Part shown: in pieces, positions 9,481-21,986 of the stretch | Numbering within the stretch: the first letter of the stretch is position 1 | How the letters are laid out: every line of letters begins with the position of its first letter | DNA from: Brevibacterium sp. UMB1308A | GTDB taxonomy: Bacteria > Actinomycetota > Actinomycetes > Actinomycetales > Brevibacteriaceae | Reading direction: 5' to 3' | DNA: 58,020 nucleotides | Assembly (NCBI RefSeq): GCF_030230605.1 | Contig: NZ_JASPDO010000017.1 | Coordinates: 1 to 58,020 of the forward strand | Program-made: the position numbers and the translations under genes | The notes under the pieces: model-generated | The model's database searches: none | Told to the model about the DNA's origin: nothing | What the model saw: the letters and a program-made list of their open reading frames with translations, nothing else

Positions 9481-10305
9481 CTATAGGGCATCCCCGCGAA
9501 TTTCGCTACTTATTGTTCGAATATGGTGCTTTATTTTCTCAGGTCCAGAACTTGAAATGCCTCGCGAGACATTCACGAACACCTTGTCGAAGGCCCGACC
9601 GAATACCGTATGTAGGTCTTCCACTGTGGCTCCCTGAGCACCGTAGCCAGGTGACAGGATGGGTCCGTTAAAAGCGCCGAGGTCGATCCCGAGTTTCCGT
9701 GCGGCGTCACCGATCGTGGCACCTACGACCAGTCCGCCCAGCGGGACACCAACCGATTCGTTGAAGTTGTGTACCGCTTCAACGACCTGCGCAGCAACTG
9801 CTGTTCCGCTCGTTTGAGCGTGTTGTACTTGGGGCCCTGACGGGTTGGACGTGAGGGCCAGGGCGAAGAACCCGGTTCCGTACTTCTCTGCAGCTTTAAA
9901 CACGGAGTTGAGGCTGTCTGTCCCCAGGTATGGGGACACGGTGAGCGCATCTGTGGCGAGCGGGCGGTCTGGGTTGAGATAAGCGTCAGCGTAGCCGTCC
10001 ATCGTGGAGCCAATGTCTCCACGTTTCGCGTCAGTGATAACGACCATCCCCAGGTCTTGTGCGATCTTATGCACGCTTTCCAAAACCGCTATGCCAGCCG
10101 CCCCGTGGCGTTCAAAGAACGCCACTTGGGGCTTCACGCACCACACCTCCATGTGGCACTGTTCCAGCATGGTGGTGGCGAATGAGGCTAAGCCTTCTGG
10201 GGTATCTTCTAGCCCCCACGCTTCGAGCGTCGCTGGGGCTGGGTCGATACCCACGCACAGGGGGTTACGTGCAATGGCCGATTGCCACAGATGCGCGAAA
10301 CTCAT
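9481..10305 (-). CDS. pyrF: Orotidine 5'-phosphate decarboxylase
   Basis: PyrF makes UMP by decarboxylating OMP, the last step of de novo pyrimidine synthesis. The 274-residue protein belongs to the longer type found in mycobacteria. The active-site block [17 protein letters not shown] includes D92, K94 and D97. [13 protein letters not shown] segment near the C-terminus matches the phosphate-gripper region. Its ATG overlaps the carB stop (ATGA), so it closes the pyr operon. Thirty-six bases separate it from mihF. Confidence 0.96.
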   Translation of the reverse strand: MSFAHLWQSAIARNPLCVGIDPAPATLEAWGLEDTPEGLASFATTMLEQCHMEVWCVKPQVAFFERHGAAGIAVLESVHKIAQDLGMVVITDAKRGDIGSTMDGYADAYLNPDRPLATDALTVSPYLGTDSLNSVFKAAEKYGTGFFALALTSNPSGPQVQHAQTSGTAVAAQVVEAVHNFNESVGVPLGGLVVGATIGDAARKLGIDLGAFNGPILSPGYGAQGATVEDLHTVFGRAFDKVFVNVSRGISSSGPEKIKHHIRTISSEIRGDAL

Positions 10306-13300
10306 GCCCAGTCCTGCAAAGAGGCGACGCCGAATTCGGCTGAACGAATCGCTTCGATCGCAGACACTGCTGCTGCGAATTCGGCTGTCGTCGTCAGGAT
10401 CGGCAAAGGTGCGGCTGTTGCGGCCGCACGGATTTCGTATCCGTCGGCACGCTCTTGCCGCCCGGAGGGCACGTTGACCACCAGGTCGATCTTCCGTTCA
10501 GCAATGTCGTCCAGGATTGAACGTTCGCCTTCCTGAAGTTCGAAGTACTTCTTCATGGCCACGGTCTTGATTCCGTAGCGTGCCATAACTGCGGCGGTAC
10601 CTTCCGTGCAGATCACTTCGAAGCCCATGTCGGCAAGTTTCTTCACGGGCAATACTGCGGCTCGCTTGTCACGGTCTGCAACCGAAACAAACACACGTCC
10701 TTGCGTGGGAAGTGAAGCGCCAGCACCCATTTCGGCTTTGGCGAACGCCATGGGGAACGTTGGTGCGATACCCATAACTTCACCTGTGGAGCGCATTTCC
10801 GGGCCAAGAATTGAGTCGACAACTCGCCCGTCAACATCGCGGAAGCGACGGAACGGAAGAACAGCTTCTTTCACCGCAACCGGGTGATCCAGGTTCACGT
10901 ACGAACCGTCACCTTCTGCTTCCAGAAGCGTTCCGCGCATGGACGCGATTGTTTCGCCAACAGCAATTTTCGCCGCAGCCTTGGCCAGTTGCTTACCCGT
11001 GGCCTTGGAGACGAATGGAACAGTGCGTGAAGCACGTGGATTCGCCTCGATCACGTAGAGAACATCGGCTGCGACTGCGAACTGGATGTTGAGCAGACCC
11101 CGAACTCCGGTGCCTTCCGCGATCGCTCGGGTCGCCGACCGCACACGCTTGAGAACATTTTCACCCAGCGTGATTGCGGGGAGAACACATGCTGAGTCAC
11201 CCGAGTGGATACCCGCTTCCTCAATGTGTTCCATGACTCCCCCGATGTACAGGTCTTCCCCATCGAACAGCGCGTCGACGTCAATTTCGACGGCGTCTTC
11301 CAGGAACCGGTCCACAAGAACGGGACGGGTGGGTGACACCTCGGTCGCGGAATCCATGTACGAACGCAGCTGGGCGTTGTCGTACACAATCTGCATTCCG
11401 CGCCCACCCAGCACGTAGGACGGGCGAACCAGAACGGGGTAGCCGATCGATTCGGCGATCGCCTCAGCTTCCTCATACGTGGTCGCGGTTCCGTGCTTGG
11501 GAGCAAGGAGATCCGCCTGGTGTAGAACCCGGCCGAACTCGCCGCGGTCCTCTGCCAAGTCGATGGCTTCCGGCTGGGTGCCCAACACGGGAACGCCCGC
11601 TTCTTTCAGGCGAGCCGCAAGTCCCAGCGGGGTCTGGCCACCCAGGGTGCATACGACGCCCTTGATGGGTCCGGCGGCCAGTTCCGCGTTGTAGATCTCC
11701 ATGACGTCTTCAAACGTGAGTGGTTCAAAGTACAGGCGGTCGGCCGTGTCGTAGTCCGTTGACACGGTTTCCGGGTTGCAGTTGACCATGATGGTTTCGT
11801 AGCCGGCCTCAGCTAGCGCCATCGTGGCGTGGACACACGAATAGTCGAACTCGATACCCTGCCCGATCCGGTTAGGTCCGGAGCCCAAGATGATGACGGC
11901 TTCGCGGTCACGTGGCTGGACTTCGGTTTCCTGGTCGTAGCTCGAGTAGTGGTACGGCGTGTGCGCGGCGAACTCACCAGCGCATGTGTCCACTGTCTTG
12001 TAGACCGGGCGGATTCCCAAAGCGTGGCGAACGCCGGTCACCACTTCAGCGTCCAGGTGACGCAGCGCGCCAATCTGTTCGTCTGAGAAGCCGTGACGCT
12101 TTGCCAACTTGAGAACCTGCGGGGACAACTCCTGGGTGCGGACGACCTCGGCGACCTCACACAGAAGCTTCATCTGGTCCAAGTACCACGGGTCGATGTC
12201 ACTAGCCTCGTGGACATCTTCAACGCTCATGCCGGAGTTCAGCGCCGTGATCACGGTGTGGATGCGCTCCGCAGTTGGGTGGGCCAGATCAGCTAGAACC
12301 TGCTTCTTGATTTCTGCGTTGTCCAGGTCGAACTGCGCAGTGAAATCGAACTGCGAGCCCTTCTGCTCCAGGGATCGCATGGCTTTCTGCAGGGCGGTGG
12401 TGAAGTTACGGCCCAGCGCCATGACCTCGCCCACGGACTTCATGGTGGTGGTGAGGGTTGGGTCGGCTGCCGGGAACTTCTCGAACGCGAAGCGTGGAAC
12501 CTTGACCACGACATAGTCCAGGGCAGGTTCGAACGACGCCGGGGTTTCTTGCGTGATGTCGTTGCGGATCTCATCCAGCGAATAACCAACGGCCAGTTTG
12601 GCTGCGATCTTCGCAATTGGGAACCCGGTGGCCTTGGACGCAAGCGCTGATGAGCGGGACACACGCGGATTCATTTCGATGACGACGATGCGTCCGTTGT
12701 CGGGGTTGACGGCGAACTGGATGTTACACCCACCCGTGTCCACGCCAACTTCGCGGATGATCGCGATACCGATGTCGCGCATCTTCTGGAATTCCACGTC
12801 GGTGAGTGTCATGGCGGGTGCGACCGTGATGGAGTCACCCGTGTGGACGCCTACCGGGTCGAAGTTTTCGATTGAACACACCACAACCACGTTGTCGTTG
12901 CGGTCGCGCATGAGTTCAAGTTCGTATTCCTTCCACCCCAGAATCGACTCTTCCAACAGCACTTCGTTGGTGAGTGAGTCGTGCAGACCGTCGCCAGCGA
13001 TGCGGCGAAGCTCGTCTTCGTTGTACGCCATTCCGGAGCCCAGGCCGCCCATGGTAAACGACGGACGGACCACCATGGGGTAGCCCAGTTCTTGGGCTGC
13101 TTCAAGGCATTCGTCCATGGTGTGAGCGATCCGTGAGCGGGCCACTTCAGCACCGCAGGTTTCCACGACGTCTTTGAACTGCTGACGGTTTTCTCCGCGT
13201 TCAATCGCGTCGACATCGGCACCGATGAGCTCAACACCGTACTTCTCAAGCACCCCTGCCTTGTGCAGGTTGATGGCCGCGTTGAGAGCGGTCTGACCAC

Positions 13301-13571
13301 CCAGAGTGGGCAGAAGGGCGTCGGGGCGTTCTTTTGCGATGATCGCTTCGATCACTTCAGGGTCAATCGGTTCGACGTAGGTGGCGTCGGCGATGTCAGG
13401 GTCGGTCATGATGGTCGCGGGGTTCGAGTTGACCAAAATGACGCGCAGGCCTTCTGAGCGTAGAACCCGGCACGCTTGGGTGCCGGAGTAGTCGAATTCG
13501 CAGGCCTGGCCAATGACGATGGGCCCCGAACCGATGACAAGAACTGACTGTAGGTCTTTGCGCAGTGGCAC
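10302..13571 (-). CDS. carB: Carbamoyl-phosphate synthase large subunit
   Basis: CarB makes carbamoyl phosphate from bicarbonate, ammonia delivered by CarA, and two ATP, feeding both pyrimidines and arginine. The 1089-residue protein has the duplicated ATP-grasp layout: first half starting [20 protein letters not shown] (11-30), second half starting near 555 with [20 protein letters not shown], and a C-terminal MGS-like regulatory domain from about 945. The GTG start at 13571 has a clear AGGAGG ribosome site at 13575-13581. It lies nine bases after carA and overlaps pyrF. Confidence 0.98.
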   Translation of the reverse strand: MPLRKDLQSVLVIGSGPIVIGQACEFDYSGTQACRVLRSEGLRVILVNSNPATIMTDPDIADATYVEPIDPEVIEAIIAKERPDALLPTLGGQTALNAAINLHKAGVLEKYGVELIGADVDAIERGENRQQFKDVVETCGAEVARSRIAHTMDECLEAAQELGYPMVVRPSFTMGGLGSGMAYNEDELRRIAGDGLHDSLTNEVLLEESILGWKEYELELMRDRNDNVVVVCSIENFDPVGVHTGDSITVAPAMTLTDVEFQKMRDIGIAIIREVGVDTGGCNIQFAVNPDNGRIVVIEMNPRVSRSSALASKATGFPIAKIAAKLAVGYSLDEIRNDITQETPASFEPALDYVVVKVPRFAFEKFPAADPTLTTTMKSVGEVMALGRNFTTALQKAMRSLEQKGSQFDFTAQFDLDNAEIKKQVLADLAHPTAERIHTVITALNSGMSVEDVHEASDIDPWYLDQMKLLCEVAEVVRTQELSPQVLKLAKRHGFSDEQIGALRHLDAEVVTGVRHALGIRPVYKTVDTCAGEFAAHTPYHYSSYDQETEVQPRDREAVIILGSGPNRIGQGIEFDYSCVHATMALAEAGYETIMVNCNPETVSTDYDTADRLYFEPLTFEDVMEIYNAELAAGPIKGVVCTLGGQTPLGLAARLKEAGVPVLGTQPEAIDLAEDRGEFGRVLHQADLLAPKHGTATTYEEAEAIAESIGYPVLVRPSYVLGGRGMQIVYDNAQLRSYMDSATEVSPTRPVLVDRFLEDAVEIDVDALFDGEDLYIGGVMEHIEEAGIHSGDSACVLPAITLGENVLKRVRSATRAIAEGTGVRGLLNIQFAVAADVLYVIEANPRASRTVPFVSKATGKQLAKAAAKIAVGETIASMRGTLLEAEGDGSYVNLDHPVAVKEAVLPFRRFRDVDGRVVDSILGPEMRSTGEVMGIAPTFPMAFAKAEMGAGASLPTQGRVFVSVADRDKRAAVLPVKKLADMGFEVICTEGTAAVMARYGIKTVAMKKYFELQEGERSILDDIAERKIDLVVNVPSGRQERADGYEIRAAATAAPLPILTTTAEFAAAVSAIEAIRSAEFGVASLQDWA

Positions 13572-13580
13572 GGGTCCTCC

Positions 13581-14711
13581 TTAAGCTTCGCTCATGATGC
13601 GAGCGAACCGGTCGAAAAGGTTTTCTGAGTCGTGGGGTCCCGCGGCGGCTTCCGGGTGGAACTGTACGGAAAACGCTGGGATGTCTAGGCAGGCGAGCCC
13701 TTCTACCACGTTGTCGTTGAGGCCGATGTGGCTCACTTGCACGCGTCCGAACTTCTCGTTGGGCGCGTTCACGGGTTCACCAATGGGTGCGTCCACGGCG
13801 AATCCGTGGTTTTGAGCGGTGATTTCCACCCGCCCGGTCTCGACGTCCAGGACTGGCTGGTTGATGCCTCGGTGTCCGAAGCGCAGTTTGTAGGTTTCGA
13901 AGCCCAGGGCGCGGGCCAGTAACTGGTTTCCGAAGCAGATGCCAAAGAACGGGATCTTTTCTTCAAGAACGCGAGTGAGTACTTCTACCTGGTGGTCTGC
14001 GGTTGCCGGGTCACCTGGCCCGTTGGAGAAGAACACGCCGTCGGGGTTGTAGGACTTGAGCTCTTCGAATGTGGTGGTTGCGGGCACCACGTGAACTTCC
14101 ATTCCGCGGGCGGCCAGGTGGAAGGGTGAGCGTCCCTTGATGCCCAGGTCGTAGGCGACGACGGTGTATTTCTTTTCGCCTTGAGCTTCCACGGTGTACG
14201 CCGAGGTGGTGCTCACCTCGTCTGCCAGGGCCGAACCTTCCATACGGGGTTGGGCTTTCACCTTTTCGAGCAGTGTTGCGTGGTCGGTGGAGGCTTCTTC
14301 CCCTGAGAAGATGCCCACGCGCATGGATCCTTCTTCGCGGAGGCGCAGGGTGAGTGCGCGCGTGTCCACGTCCGAGATTCCCACGATTCCCAGTCGCTTC
14401 AGACGGGTTTCGAGGTCTTCGGTGGAGCGCCAGTTCGACGAGATGCGCGAGGCGTCACGCACGACGTAACCTGCGACCCAGTAGTCGCGTGATTCGTCGT
14501 CTTCGTCGTTGACCCCGGTGTTGCCCACGTGTGGGAACGTCTGGATGACCACTTGTTTGTGGTACGAGGGGTCGGTGAGGGTTTCTTGGTATCCGGTCAT
14601 TGCGGTGACGAATACCGCTTCGCCAAAGGTTGTTCCTCGTGCACCGTATGCGGAGCCTTCGTAGACGGTGCCGTCTTCTAGGACTAGGACCGCAGGTTCA
14701 AAAGTGCTCAT
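13581..14711 (-). CDS. carA: Carbamoyl-phosphate synthase small (glutaminase) subunit
   Basis: CarA releases ammonia from glutamine for CarB. The 376-residue protein has the CPSase small-chain N-terminal domain (about 1-150, with [15 protein letters not shown] and [13 protein letters not shown]) and a class I glutamine amidotransferase domain. The triad is C259 (FFGICFGNQ), H352 and E354 (QFHPEA). The FGICFGNQ form, rather than FGICLGHQ, is a common actinobacterial variant. Its start overlaps the stop of the PH-like gene (ATGA). It lies in the pyr operon, so it is probably under PyrR control. Confidence 0.97.
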   Translation of the reverse strand: MSTFEPAVLVLEDGTVYEGSAYGARGTTFGEAVFVTAMTGYQETLTDPSYHKQVVIQTFPHVGNTGVNDEDDESRDYWVAGYVVRDASRISSNWRSTEDLETRLKRLGIVGISDVDTRALTLRLREEGSMRVGIFSGEEASTDHATLLEKVKAQPRMEGSALADEVSTTSAYTVEAQGEKKYTVVAYDLGIKGRSPFHLAARGMEVHVVPATTTFEELKSYNPDGVFFSNGPGDPATADHQVEVLTRVLEEKIPFFGICFGNQLLARALGFETYKLRFGHRGINQPVLDVETGRVEITAQNHGFAVDAPIGEPVNAPNEKFGRVQVSHIGLNDNVVEGLACLDIPAFSVQFHPEAAAGPHDSENLFDRFARIMSEA

Positions 14712-15193
14712 TTCACCTTCTCTGTCAGAGCTAAACTTTCAAGAATTTCTGTGCGTGCGTGGGCCAGGCGTGGTCGGAAACCGGTGGCGACCTGGGTGTC
14801 ACCCAGGGTCCATACGATCACCACGAGACCGTCTTTTTCAACGAACTTGCCAACCATCCCGGATGCTGTTGTGACCTCGTCAATCGCGGTGAACGGGATT
14901 TCAATTCCGTCAATCCCATCGAGCATGAAAACAACCCGGTCATCCTCAATGTGCAGGGTCCCGTTGGTGCGCACGCCGAGGTGGTGGACGTTGATCCGTT
15001 CAAGGGGGTTGGTTGCGTACGTGGTGGCGACGTACATGCCTTGGAATCCGGGCCCGGACGGTTCGCGCGTGGGCCGCTGGGGTTCGGGAATGTTCGTCTG
15101 GCTTGCCTGACGGTTCTTCCAGCCTTTCCACATGAGAAAGAACAGGAGAACCAGAACGGCGAGAAGAATGAGAACTGGGATCAGTCGATCCAC
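14708..15193 (-). CDS. PH-like domain membrane protein of the pyr operon
   Basis: The 161-residue protein has one N-terminal membrane helix (about 4-22, [19 protein letters not shown]), a basic linker KGWKNRQ, and a soluble domain with alternating strands ([24 protein letters not shown]) that looks like a bacterial PH fold. Actinobacteria often carry such a protein between pyrC and carA, for example in Mycobacterium, where it is annotated as an export or membrane protein. Its function is unknown. The start overlaps the end of pyrC by 13 bases and the stop overlaps the carA start, so it is firmly inside the operon. Confidence 0.8.
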   Translation of the reverse strand: MDRLIPVLILLAVLVLLFFLMWKGWKNRQASQTNIPEPQRPTREPSGPGFQGMYVATTYATNPLERINVHHLGVRTNGTLHIEDDRVVFMLDGIDGIEIPFTAIDEVTTASGMVGKFVEKDGLVVIVWTLGDTQVATGFRPRLAHARTEILESLALTEKVK

Positions 15194-16488
15194 GTGTGGG
15201 CACCCCCTGAGATTGGGTGTGGTTCAGCGAGTTGACCGTTTCGTACAACGTGGGCGCCGTACAGGAAGGTGTGGACCACTTGAGTGTCGACCTTGAAGCC
15301 CTTGAACGGGTTGTTGCGACCCAGAGTCGCGTGGTCGTTCGGTTCGATGGTCACGTCAGCCGCTGGGTCGATCAGCACGATGTTGGCGGCTGCACCCGTA
15401 TCCAGCGAGCCATGCGTAGTCAGCCCAGAAATTTCAGCGGGCCTGGTGCTCATCACGCGGGCTACGTCGTGCCAGTCGAAGTCGTGGTCTTTCATGGCTT
15501 CGACAACGATGGCAAGAGCTGTTTCCATTCCCACCATGCCCATTGCAGCGGCGGTCCATTCTGCGCACTTGTGCTCGGCGGTGTGCGGTGCGTGGTCCGT
15601 TCCAACAATGTCGATCGTTCCGTCTGCTAGGCCGTCGCGCACCGCCTTCACATCTGCTTCTGTGCGCAGTGGCGGGTTCACTTTGTAGACGGGGTCGTAG
15701 GAGCGGACTAACTCGTCAGTGAGCATGAGGTGGTGTGGGGTGACTTCGGCGGTGACGTTCACGCCCCGTGACTTGGCCCAGCGGACAAGCTCTACCGAAC
15801 CCTTGGTGGACAGGTGGCACACGTGGAGGCGGGAGCCTACGTGTTCGGCCAGCAGGATGTCGCGGGCGATGATGGCTTCTTCAGCCACTGCGGGCCAGCC
15901 GGGCAGTCCCAGTTCGGCACTGACCACACCTTCGTTCATTTGCGCGCCTTCGGTCAGGCGCGGTTCTTGCGCGTGTTGCGCAATGATCCCGTTGAACGAT
16001 TTGACGTATTCCAACGCCCGGCGCATGAGCAGTGGGTCGTGCACACACATGCCGTCATCGGAGAAGATGCGGACCCCGGCAGCCGAAGACGCCATAGCCC
16101 CGAGCTCTGCCAACGCAGTGCCTTCTTGACCTACCGTGACAGCGCCAATGGGAACGACCTCGGTGTAGCCTGCTTGGCGTCCCAGGTTCCACACCTGCTC
16201 AACGACACCAGCGTTGTCTGCTACCGGTTGTGTGTTGGCCATCGCGTGCACGCACGTGTACCCACCGCGGGCGGCCGACTGCGAGCCGGTGAGCACGGTT
16301 TCGGCGTCTTCTTTGCCGGGTTCGCGCAAGTGCGTGTGCAGGTCCACCAGACCGGGAAGGGCGATCAGGCCGGATCCGTCGATCGTGGTGTCCGGGTTTT
16401 CGACGTGTGGAACGATGCGCCCGCCGTCGATTGCGATGTCGGTGGGTTCACCACCGTAGGGTTTGACTGATGTGATGAGGATCGACAC
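15181..16488 (-). CDS. pyrC: Dihydroorotase
   Basis: PyrC cyclises carbamoyl-aspartate to dihydroorotate. The 435-residue protein is a class I dihydroorotase of the amidohydrolase fold. Zinc ligands H51 and H53 lie in LPGLVDLHTHLREPGKED. The second signature, GTDHAPHT, is near residue 316, and FSDDGMCVHDP carries further active-site residues. The GTG start at 16488 has a GGAAGGA ribosome site and sits two bases after pyrB. It works directly after PyrB in the pathway. Confidence 0.97.
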   Translation of the reverse strand: MSILITSVKPYGGEPTDIAIDGGRIVPHVENPDTTIDGSGLIALPGLVDLHTHLREPGKEDAETVLTGSQSAARGGYTCVHAMANTQPVADNAGVVEQVWNLGRQAGYTEVVPIGAVTVGQEGTALAELGAMASSAAGVRIFSDDGMCVHDPLLMRRALEYVKSFNGIIAQHAQEPRLTEGAQMNEGVVSAELGLPGWPAVAEEAIIARDILLAEHVGSRLHVCHLSTKGSVELVRWAKSRGVNVTAEVTPHHLMLTDELVRSYDPVYKVNPPLRTEADVKAVRDGLADGTIDIVGTDHAPHTAEHKCAEWTAAAMGMVGMETALAIVVEAMKDHDFDWHDVARVMSTRPAEISGLTTHGSLDTGAAANIVLIDPAADVTIEPNDHATLGRNNPFKGFKVDTQVVHTFLYGAHVVRNGQLAEPHPISGGAHTWID

Positions 16489-16490
16489 GG

Positions 16491-17458
16491 TTATCCTTCC
16501 TGTCCGGTGAGGAGGCGGTACAGGGCGGCCATGCGTACGGCGACCCCGTTTTCTACTTGGTTAAGCACTACTGCGCGGGGTGAGTCAGCGGCCGCGGAGC
16601 AGATTTCGAATCCGCGGTTCATGGGGCCGGGGTGCATGATCCAGGTGTCCTCGCCCAGGGCGTTTAAGCGTTCCTGAGTGAGTCCCCACATGCGTGAGTA
16701 TTCGCGGGGATTGGGGAAGAACGCTTGGTGCATGCGTTCGAGTTGTACGCGCAGCATCATGACGGCGTCGAAGTCGTAGTCAGTAATCGCTTCGTCGAAT
16801 GAGTAGCTCACTTCGCACGGCCAGGTTTCTACGCCCCACGGCAACAGCGTGGGAGGCGAAATCAGAACTACCCGTGCGCCTAAGGTGTTGAGCAGGTGCA
16901 CGTTGGAGCGAGCCACACGGGAGTGCAGAACATCGCCCACGATCGCCACGGTTGCGCCGTCCAGGGTGCGCCCGCGGGAGCCGTCTGCCGGTCCCGAGGC
17001 GGGTTGCCCGGAGATAACCCGGCGCAGTGTGAAGGAGTCCAGGAGTGCCTGGGTGGGGTGTTCGTGGGTGCCGTCGCCTGCGTTGAGAACGGGGGCGTGC
17101 AACCAGCCCGAGGTGGCAATCCGGTGTGGGGTTCCCGAACCTGGGTGCCTCACCACGATCGCATCGGCACCCATGGCGCCCAGGGTTTGGATGGTGTCTT
17201 GCAGGCTTTCACCTTTGGACACCGACGACCCTTTTGCAGAGAAGTTCAGAACATCGGCAGACAGACGCTTGGCAGCCGCTTCGAACGAGATGCGTGTACG
17301 CGTGGAGTCTTCAAAGAAGAGGTTGACCACAGTGCGCCCACGCAGAACGGGAAGTTTTTTCACTTCACGTGCGGACACCTGGGTCATTTCTTCTGCAATG
17401 TCGAGCAGTTCAACGGCGTCGTCACGAGACAGGTCTTTTGTCGACAGCAGGTGTTTCA

Positions 17459-17459
<1 letters not shown>
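16491..17459 (-). CDS. pyrB: Aspartate carbamoyltransferase catalytic chain
   Basis: PyrB joins carbamoyl phosphate and aspartate, the committed step of pyrimidine synthesis. I prefer the ATG at 17459 ([10 protein letters not shown], 322 residues) because GGAGG at 17464-17468 is four bases upstream; an in-frame GTG at 17462 would be only one base from it. The carbamoyl-phosphate motif STRTR is at 52-56, [11 protein letters not shown] and [13 protein letters not shown] follow, and the aspartate loop is HPGPMNRG. No pyrI regulatory gene is present. The ATG overlaps the pyrR stop (TGATG). Confidence 0.97.
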
Positions 17460-18050
<591 letters not shown>

Positions 18051-18060
18051 ACAAGCATAC

Positions 18061-18465
18061 CTAAAGCGTGTCTTTAAGTTTGCTGATCCTGTCCAACAGA
18101 GCGTTGACAAAAGCTGGCGAATCGTCGGTGGAGTATTCCTTGGCCAGGGTGACGGCTTCGTCGATCGCTACGGGGTCGTCGACTTCGTCGTTGTAGAGGA
18201 TTTCCCACAGGCCGATCCGCAGAACAGCGCGGTCGACCCGTGGCATTCTCTCTAGAGTCCAACCGTGCGCGTAAGTGGAGATGAGTTCGTCCAGTTGCGC
18301 GCGGTGGGTCACCACTCCGTCAACGATTTCACGGGAGTAGGGTCGCAGAGGGTACTCTTCGTCGTTTTCGCGAAGCTTGATGAGTTCCGCTTCAGGGAGG
18401 TTCCGAGCTTCGGCTTCAAAAAGGAGTTCGAGTGCCCTGCGGCGTGCTCGATACCGGGCGCTCAC
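18061..18465 (-). CDS. nusB: Transcription antitermination factor NusB
   Basis: NusB binds boxA RNA with NusE/S10 and supports rRNA antitermination. The 134-residue all-helical protein starts [19 protein letters not shown], the standard NusB opening, and ends with the conserved helix [19 protein letters not shown]. The GTG start at 18465 overlaps the efp stop (GTGA). The efp-nusB pair is a very common bacterial arrangement. Sixty bases separate it from pyrR. Confidence 0.96.
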   Translation of the reverse strand: MSARYRARRRALELLFEAEARNLPEAELIKLRENDEEYPLRPYSREIVDGVVTHRAQLDELISTYAHGWTLERMPRVDRAVLRIGLWEILYNDEVDDPVAIDEAVTLAKEYSTDDSPAFVNALLDRISKLKDTL

Positions 18466-19025
18466 TCTTTGACGCGCCCCAGGTAATCTCCGGTACGGGT
18501 GTCTACGCGAACCCGGGTACCGGTTTCGAGGAACAGTGGAACCTGGATTTCGTAACCGGTTTCTACAGTTGCAGGCTTGGTTCCACCGCTGGAGCGGTCA
18601 CCCTGCAGGCCAGGTTCGGTGTGGCTGATGGTGAGTTCCACTGCGGCTGGCAGTTCGATGTAGAGCGGGTTGCCTTCGTGGAATGCAACCTGGACGCTCT
18701 GGTTTTCGAGCATGAAGTTTGCAGCGTCGCCAACAAGGGCTTCAGACAGTGGGACCTGGTCGTAGTCCTGTTCGTCCATGAAGATGTAGTCGGAACCGTC
18801 GTGGTACAGATACTGCATATCGCGGCGGTCCACGTTTGCGGTCTCAACTTTGGTGCCGGCGTTGAAGGTGCGGTCCACAATTTTGCCGGACAGCACGTTC
18901 TTGATCTTGGTGCGCACGAAAGCCGGGCCCTTTCCTGGCTTCACGTGCAGGAATTCAACAACCTGCCAGAGTTCGTTGTCGAGCTTGAGAACCATGCCGT
19001 TCTTCAGATCGTTGGTGGTTGCCAC
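18462..19025 (-). CDS. efp: Elongation factor P
   Basis: EF-P enters the ribosome E-site and rescues stalling at polyproline. The 187-residue protein has the three beta-barrel domains of the family. The tip loop reads VKPGKGPAF with K32 at the functional position. This PGKGP form is the actinobacterial type reported to work without lysine modification, and no modifying enzyme gene is present nearby. The GTG start at 19025 has an AAAGGAA ribosome site. It overlaps nusB by four bases. Confidence 0.97.
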   Translation of the reverse strand: MATTNDLKNGMVLKLDNELWQVVEFLHVKPGKGPAFVRTKIKNVLSGKIVDRTFNAGTKVETANVDRRDMQYLYHDGSDYIFMDEQDYDQVPLSEALVGDAANFMLENQSVQVAFHEGNPLYIELPAAVELTISHTEPGLQGDRSSGGTKPATVETGYEIQVPLFLETGTRVRVDTRTGDYLGRVKE

Positions 19026-19081
19026 GCGATTCCTTTCATAGATGTGTAGGGCTGTGCGCCCAGAAGATTGTAACAGGTGGT

Positions 19082-20176
19082 CTAAATTGTGCGCACCGGT
19101 GAGTCGACTCCAATGGCCTGGTACGCGGTGTACAGAAGCGAGGTGTCGGGCACTTCCACGACAACGGGTTGCGCGATGTCCCGCAGAACCACAAAGCGCA
19201 TGAGGTTCCCGCGGGCTTTTTTGTCCCGCTTCATGGTGTCCAGAAGTTGCGGCCAGCGGTCGGAACGGTAGCCGGTGGGCAGGCCGAGGTGTTCCAAGAT
19301 TGCGCGGTGACGGTCCACCACCTCGGCGGGAAGGTTCTTGAGCATCACTCCCAGTTCAGCTGCGAACATCATGCCCACGGCCACGGCAGCTCCGTGGCGC
19401 CACTGGTAGCGCTCATTGCGTTCGATTGCGTGGCCCAGCGTGTGGCCGTAGTTGAGGATTTCGCGGGTGCCGGATTCCTTGAAGTCACCGGAGACCACGC
19501 GGGCTTTGACCTCAATTGTGCGTTCGATGATCTGGCGCAGTTCGGGAGATTCGTGGTTGGCCAGAACGTCCTTGGGCGTGTTCTCGATGAGATCGAGGAT
19601 TGTGGGGTCGGCAATAAACCCGCATTTGACGGCTTCAGCCATGCCGGTGAACAGTTCGTTCTCAGGCAAGGTTGCCAGCGTGTCGGTGTCGGCGAGAACA
19701 CCAGCTGGCGAGTGGAAGGCACCCACCAGGTTTTTGCCTTCTGCCGTGTTGATCCCGGTTTTGCCACCAACGGCAGCGTCGACCATGCCTAAGAAGGTGG
19801 TGGGAATGTTGACGAATTTGATGCCCCGCAGCCACGTAGCTGCTACGAACCCTGCCAGGTCCGTGATGGCTCCCCCGCCCACGGCCACGATCGCGTCAGA
19901 GCGGGTGAAGTCGGACTGGCCTAGGATCTGCCAGCAGAATTCGGCAACGCGGATGTGTTTTGCTTCTTCTGCGTCAGGAATTTCAGCGGCGATCGCTTCA
20001 AGTCCGATGGAAGCCAGGTCTTCGCGTACAAGTTCACCTGTAGTGCGCAGTGCGCGTGGGTAGATCACCAGGACGCGTTGGACGTTGGTGCCTAACAGTT
20101 GGGGCAGTTTGCCCAGGAGCTTCGATCCTACGATGACGGGGTAGTCGCCTCCGCCGGTCACGCGGATTTCAGTCAA
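19082..20176 (-). CDS. aroB: 3-Dehydroquinate synthase
   Basis: AroB is the second enzyme of the shikimate pathway and needs NAD and a divalent metal. I chose a TTG start at 20176 ([17 protein letters not shown], 364 residues) because AGGAGG lies at 20182-20187; a longer reading to 20281 would run deep into aroK. Motifs include the NAD loop [20 protein letters not shown], the substrate segment [19 protein letters not shown], and metal ligands in [11 protein letters not shown]. It overlaps the aroK stop by eight bases, which fits translational coupling. Confidence 0.96.
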   Translation of the reverse strand: MTEIRVTGGGDYPVIVGSKLLGKLPQLLGTNVQRVLVIYPRALRTTGELVREDLASIGLEAIAAEIPDAEEAKHIRVAEFCWQILGQSDFTRSDAIVAVGGGAITDLAGFVAATWLRGIKFVNIPTTFLGMVDAAVGGKTGINTAEGKNLVGAFHSPAGVLADTDTLATLPENELFTGMAEAVKCGFIADPTILDLIENTPKDVLANHESPELRQIIERTIEVKARVVSGDFKESGTREILNYGHTLGHAIERNERYQWRHGAAVAVGMMFAAELGVMLKNLPAEVVDRHRAILEHLGLPTGYRSDRWPQLLDTMKRDKKARGNLMRFVVLRDIAQPVVVEVPDTSLLYTAYQAIGVDSPVRTI

Positions 20177-20792
20177 TGGTCTCCTCCTGATCAAAGCGTG
20201 CGTATTCTTCTTCACGTTGCAGTTTAGTGAGCACGTCCACAACCCGGTTGACCACGGTTGAGGGCGGTTCGTTCGACGCACTCACGGTTGCGGTCGACAC
20301 GGACTCATACAGTGGCTGCCGTTCGTCCACCAGAGCTTGCCACGCGGCCACAGGGTCTTCGTCGTCGTCCAAAAGCGGACGCCGGGAACCTCCAAGTCGT
20401 ACCCTCGCCACCTCGGCGTCAATCATGATGGTGATGACTTTTATGGCTGGGTGCTTCAGTTGCGCGCGGGTTCCGGGGTTGAGGATCGCTCCCCCACCCA
20501 GGGACACCACACCGGGACGATCCAGCAGTTCGCGCAGGGACTTGCGCACGACCTCGCGCTCGATTTCACGAAACCGGGCTTCACCTCGGGACGCAAAAAT
20601 CTGCTGAATATCTCCGTGCTCTGCAACGATACGGGCGTCGGTGTCGCGCAATGGAATATCCAGGCGTTCAGCGAGCAACCGTCCAATTGTCGACTTCCCC
20701 GCTGCCGGTGGACCAATGAGCGCGATCCGTGCGCCCGCGGCCGGCACTGGGTTGAGTGGTGGTGCTGGCCTGGGGACGGGTTCTACACTCAT
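20169..20792 (-). CDS. aroK: Shikimate kinase
   Basis: AroK phosphorylates shikimate with ATP. The 207-residue protein has a proline-rich N-terminal extension (about 20 residues), then the Walker A loop GPPAAGKST at 27-35, the shikimate-binding DTDARI, the acidic FREIEREVV helix and the glycine motif SLGGGAI. The C-terminus is longer than in E. coli AroK. Its ATG overlaps the aroC stop (ATGA) and its end overlaps aroB, so aroC-aroK-aroB form a coupled shikimate unit. Confidence 0.96.
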   Translation of the reverse strand: MSVEPVPRPAPPLNPVPAAGARIALIGPPAAGKSTIGRLLAERLDIPLRDTDARIVAEHGDIQQIFASRGEARFREIEREVVRKSLRELLDRPGVVSLGGGAILNPGTRAQLKHPAIKVITIMIDAEVARVRLGGSRRPLLDDDEDPVAAWQALVDERQPLYESVSTATVSASNEPPSTVVNRVVDVLTKLQREEEYARFDQEETID

Positions 20793-21976
20793 TGGCCTAA
20801 CAAGAACGGATCGATGTGGCTGAGGTAGGCGTCGCGGTTGCGTTTGACTTCGTCAACCGAGTCCCCGCCGCACTTCTCCAGCACTGCCTGGGCAAGTTCC
20901 AAGGCAACCATGGCTTCAGCGACCACGCCGGCTGCGGGTACCGCGCACACGTCGGAACGCTGGTGGTGTGCTTTGGCGGGTTCTTGGGTTGCCACGTCAA
21001 CCGTGGACAGGGCGCGAGGCACGGTAGAAATAGGCTTCATGGCGGCGCGCACAATGATGGGTTCGCCCGTGGTCATGCCACCTTCGATACCTCCGGCGCG
21101 GTTGGTCAGACGCTTCACGCCGTTTTCAGCGTCAATTTCGTCATGAGCCACGGAACCCCGGCGGCGCGCGGTTTCAAAACCGTCACCGATTTCTACACCC
21201 TTGATCGCTTGGATTCCCATGAGTGAAGCAGCCAAGCGGGATTCCAAACGGCGGTCGCCTGTCACGTGCGATCCCAAACCGGGGAACGTGCCGTACACAA
21301 TGACTTCTACTACCCCACCCAAGGTGTCGCCGGCCTTTTTGGCGTCTTCCACCTCGGCGACCATCCGTTGCGAGAGCTCCGGATCGAAACAGCGCAACGG
21401 GTCAGCGTCCAGCTGATCCACGTCAGCGGCGGTGGGACGTGCCAGGTCGCGCCCACCTTCGACCGGGCCAATAGCCACGGTGTGGGACACGATCTCAATG
21501 TCGAGTGCTTTGAGGAACTGACTTGCGACAGCTCCCAGAGCCACCCGGGTTGCGGTTTCGCGGGCAGAGGCACGTTCAAGAATAGGGCGGGCTTCGTCCC
21601 AGTCGTACTTCATCATGCCAACTAAGTCGGCGTGCCCCGGCCGAGGTCGCGTCAGCTTAGCGGCCCGGGCCAGCCCTTCCAGCTCGTCGGGGTCGACGGG
21701 GTTGGGGCTCATGACGGTTTCCCATTTGGGCCATTCGGTGTTGCCCACTTCGATTGCTACGGGTCCGCCCAGGGTTTTACCGTGTCGTACGCCGCCTAAG
21801 AGGCGGACTTCGTCGGCTTCGAACTTCATGCGGGCGCCTCGGCCGTAACCCAGGCGGCGGCGCGCGAGTGCGCGGGAAAGATCTTCTGTGGTGACGTCGA
21901 CGTGCGCGGGGAGCCCTTCGAGGATTCCAACTAACGCTTCGCCGTGCGATTCACCTGCGGTCAGCCATCTCAACAT
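20789..21976 (-). CDS. aroC: Chorismate synthase
   Basis: AroC makes chorismate from EPSP with reduced FMN. The 395-residue protein starts [20 protein letters not shown], containing signature 1 (GESHG). [19 protein letters not shown] and [18 protein letters not shown] are signature regions, and [15 protein letters not shown] lies near the C-terminus. It is of normal length. It follows the prepilin peptidase gene by ten bases and overlaps aroK. Confidence 0.98.
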   Translation of the reverse strand: MLRWLTAGESHGEALVGILEGLPAHVDVTTEDLSRALARRRLGYGRGARMKFEADEVRLLGGVRHGKTLGGPVAIEVGNTEWPKWETVMSPNPVDPDELEGLARAAKLTRPRPGHADLVGMMKYDWDEARPILERASARETATRVALGAVASQFLKALDIEIVSHTVAIGPVEGGRDLARPTAADVDQLDADPLRCFDPELSQRMVAEVEDAKKAGDTLGGVVEVIVYGTFPGLGSHVTGDRRLESRLAASLMGIQAIKGVEIGDGFETARRRGSVAHDEIDAENGVKRLTNRAGGIEGGMTTGEPIIVRAAMKPISTVPRALSTVDVATQEPAKAHHQRSDVCAVPAAGVVAEAMVALELAQAVLEKCGGDSVDEVKRNRDAYLSHIDPFLLGQ

Positions 21977-21986
21977 TTAACTAACT

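Noticed and set aside
20177..20281. Longer aroB start at 20281
   Set aside because: It would overlap aroK by over 100 bases; a TTG with AGGAGG at the right distance lies at 20176.
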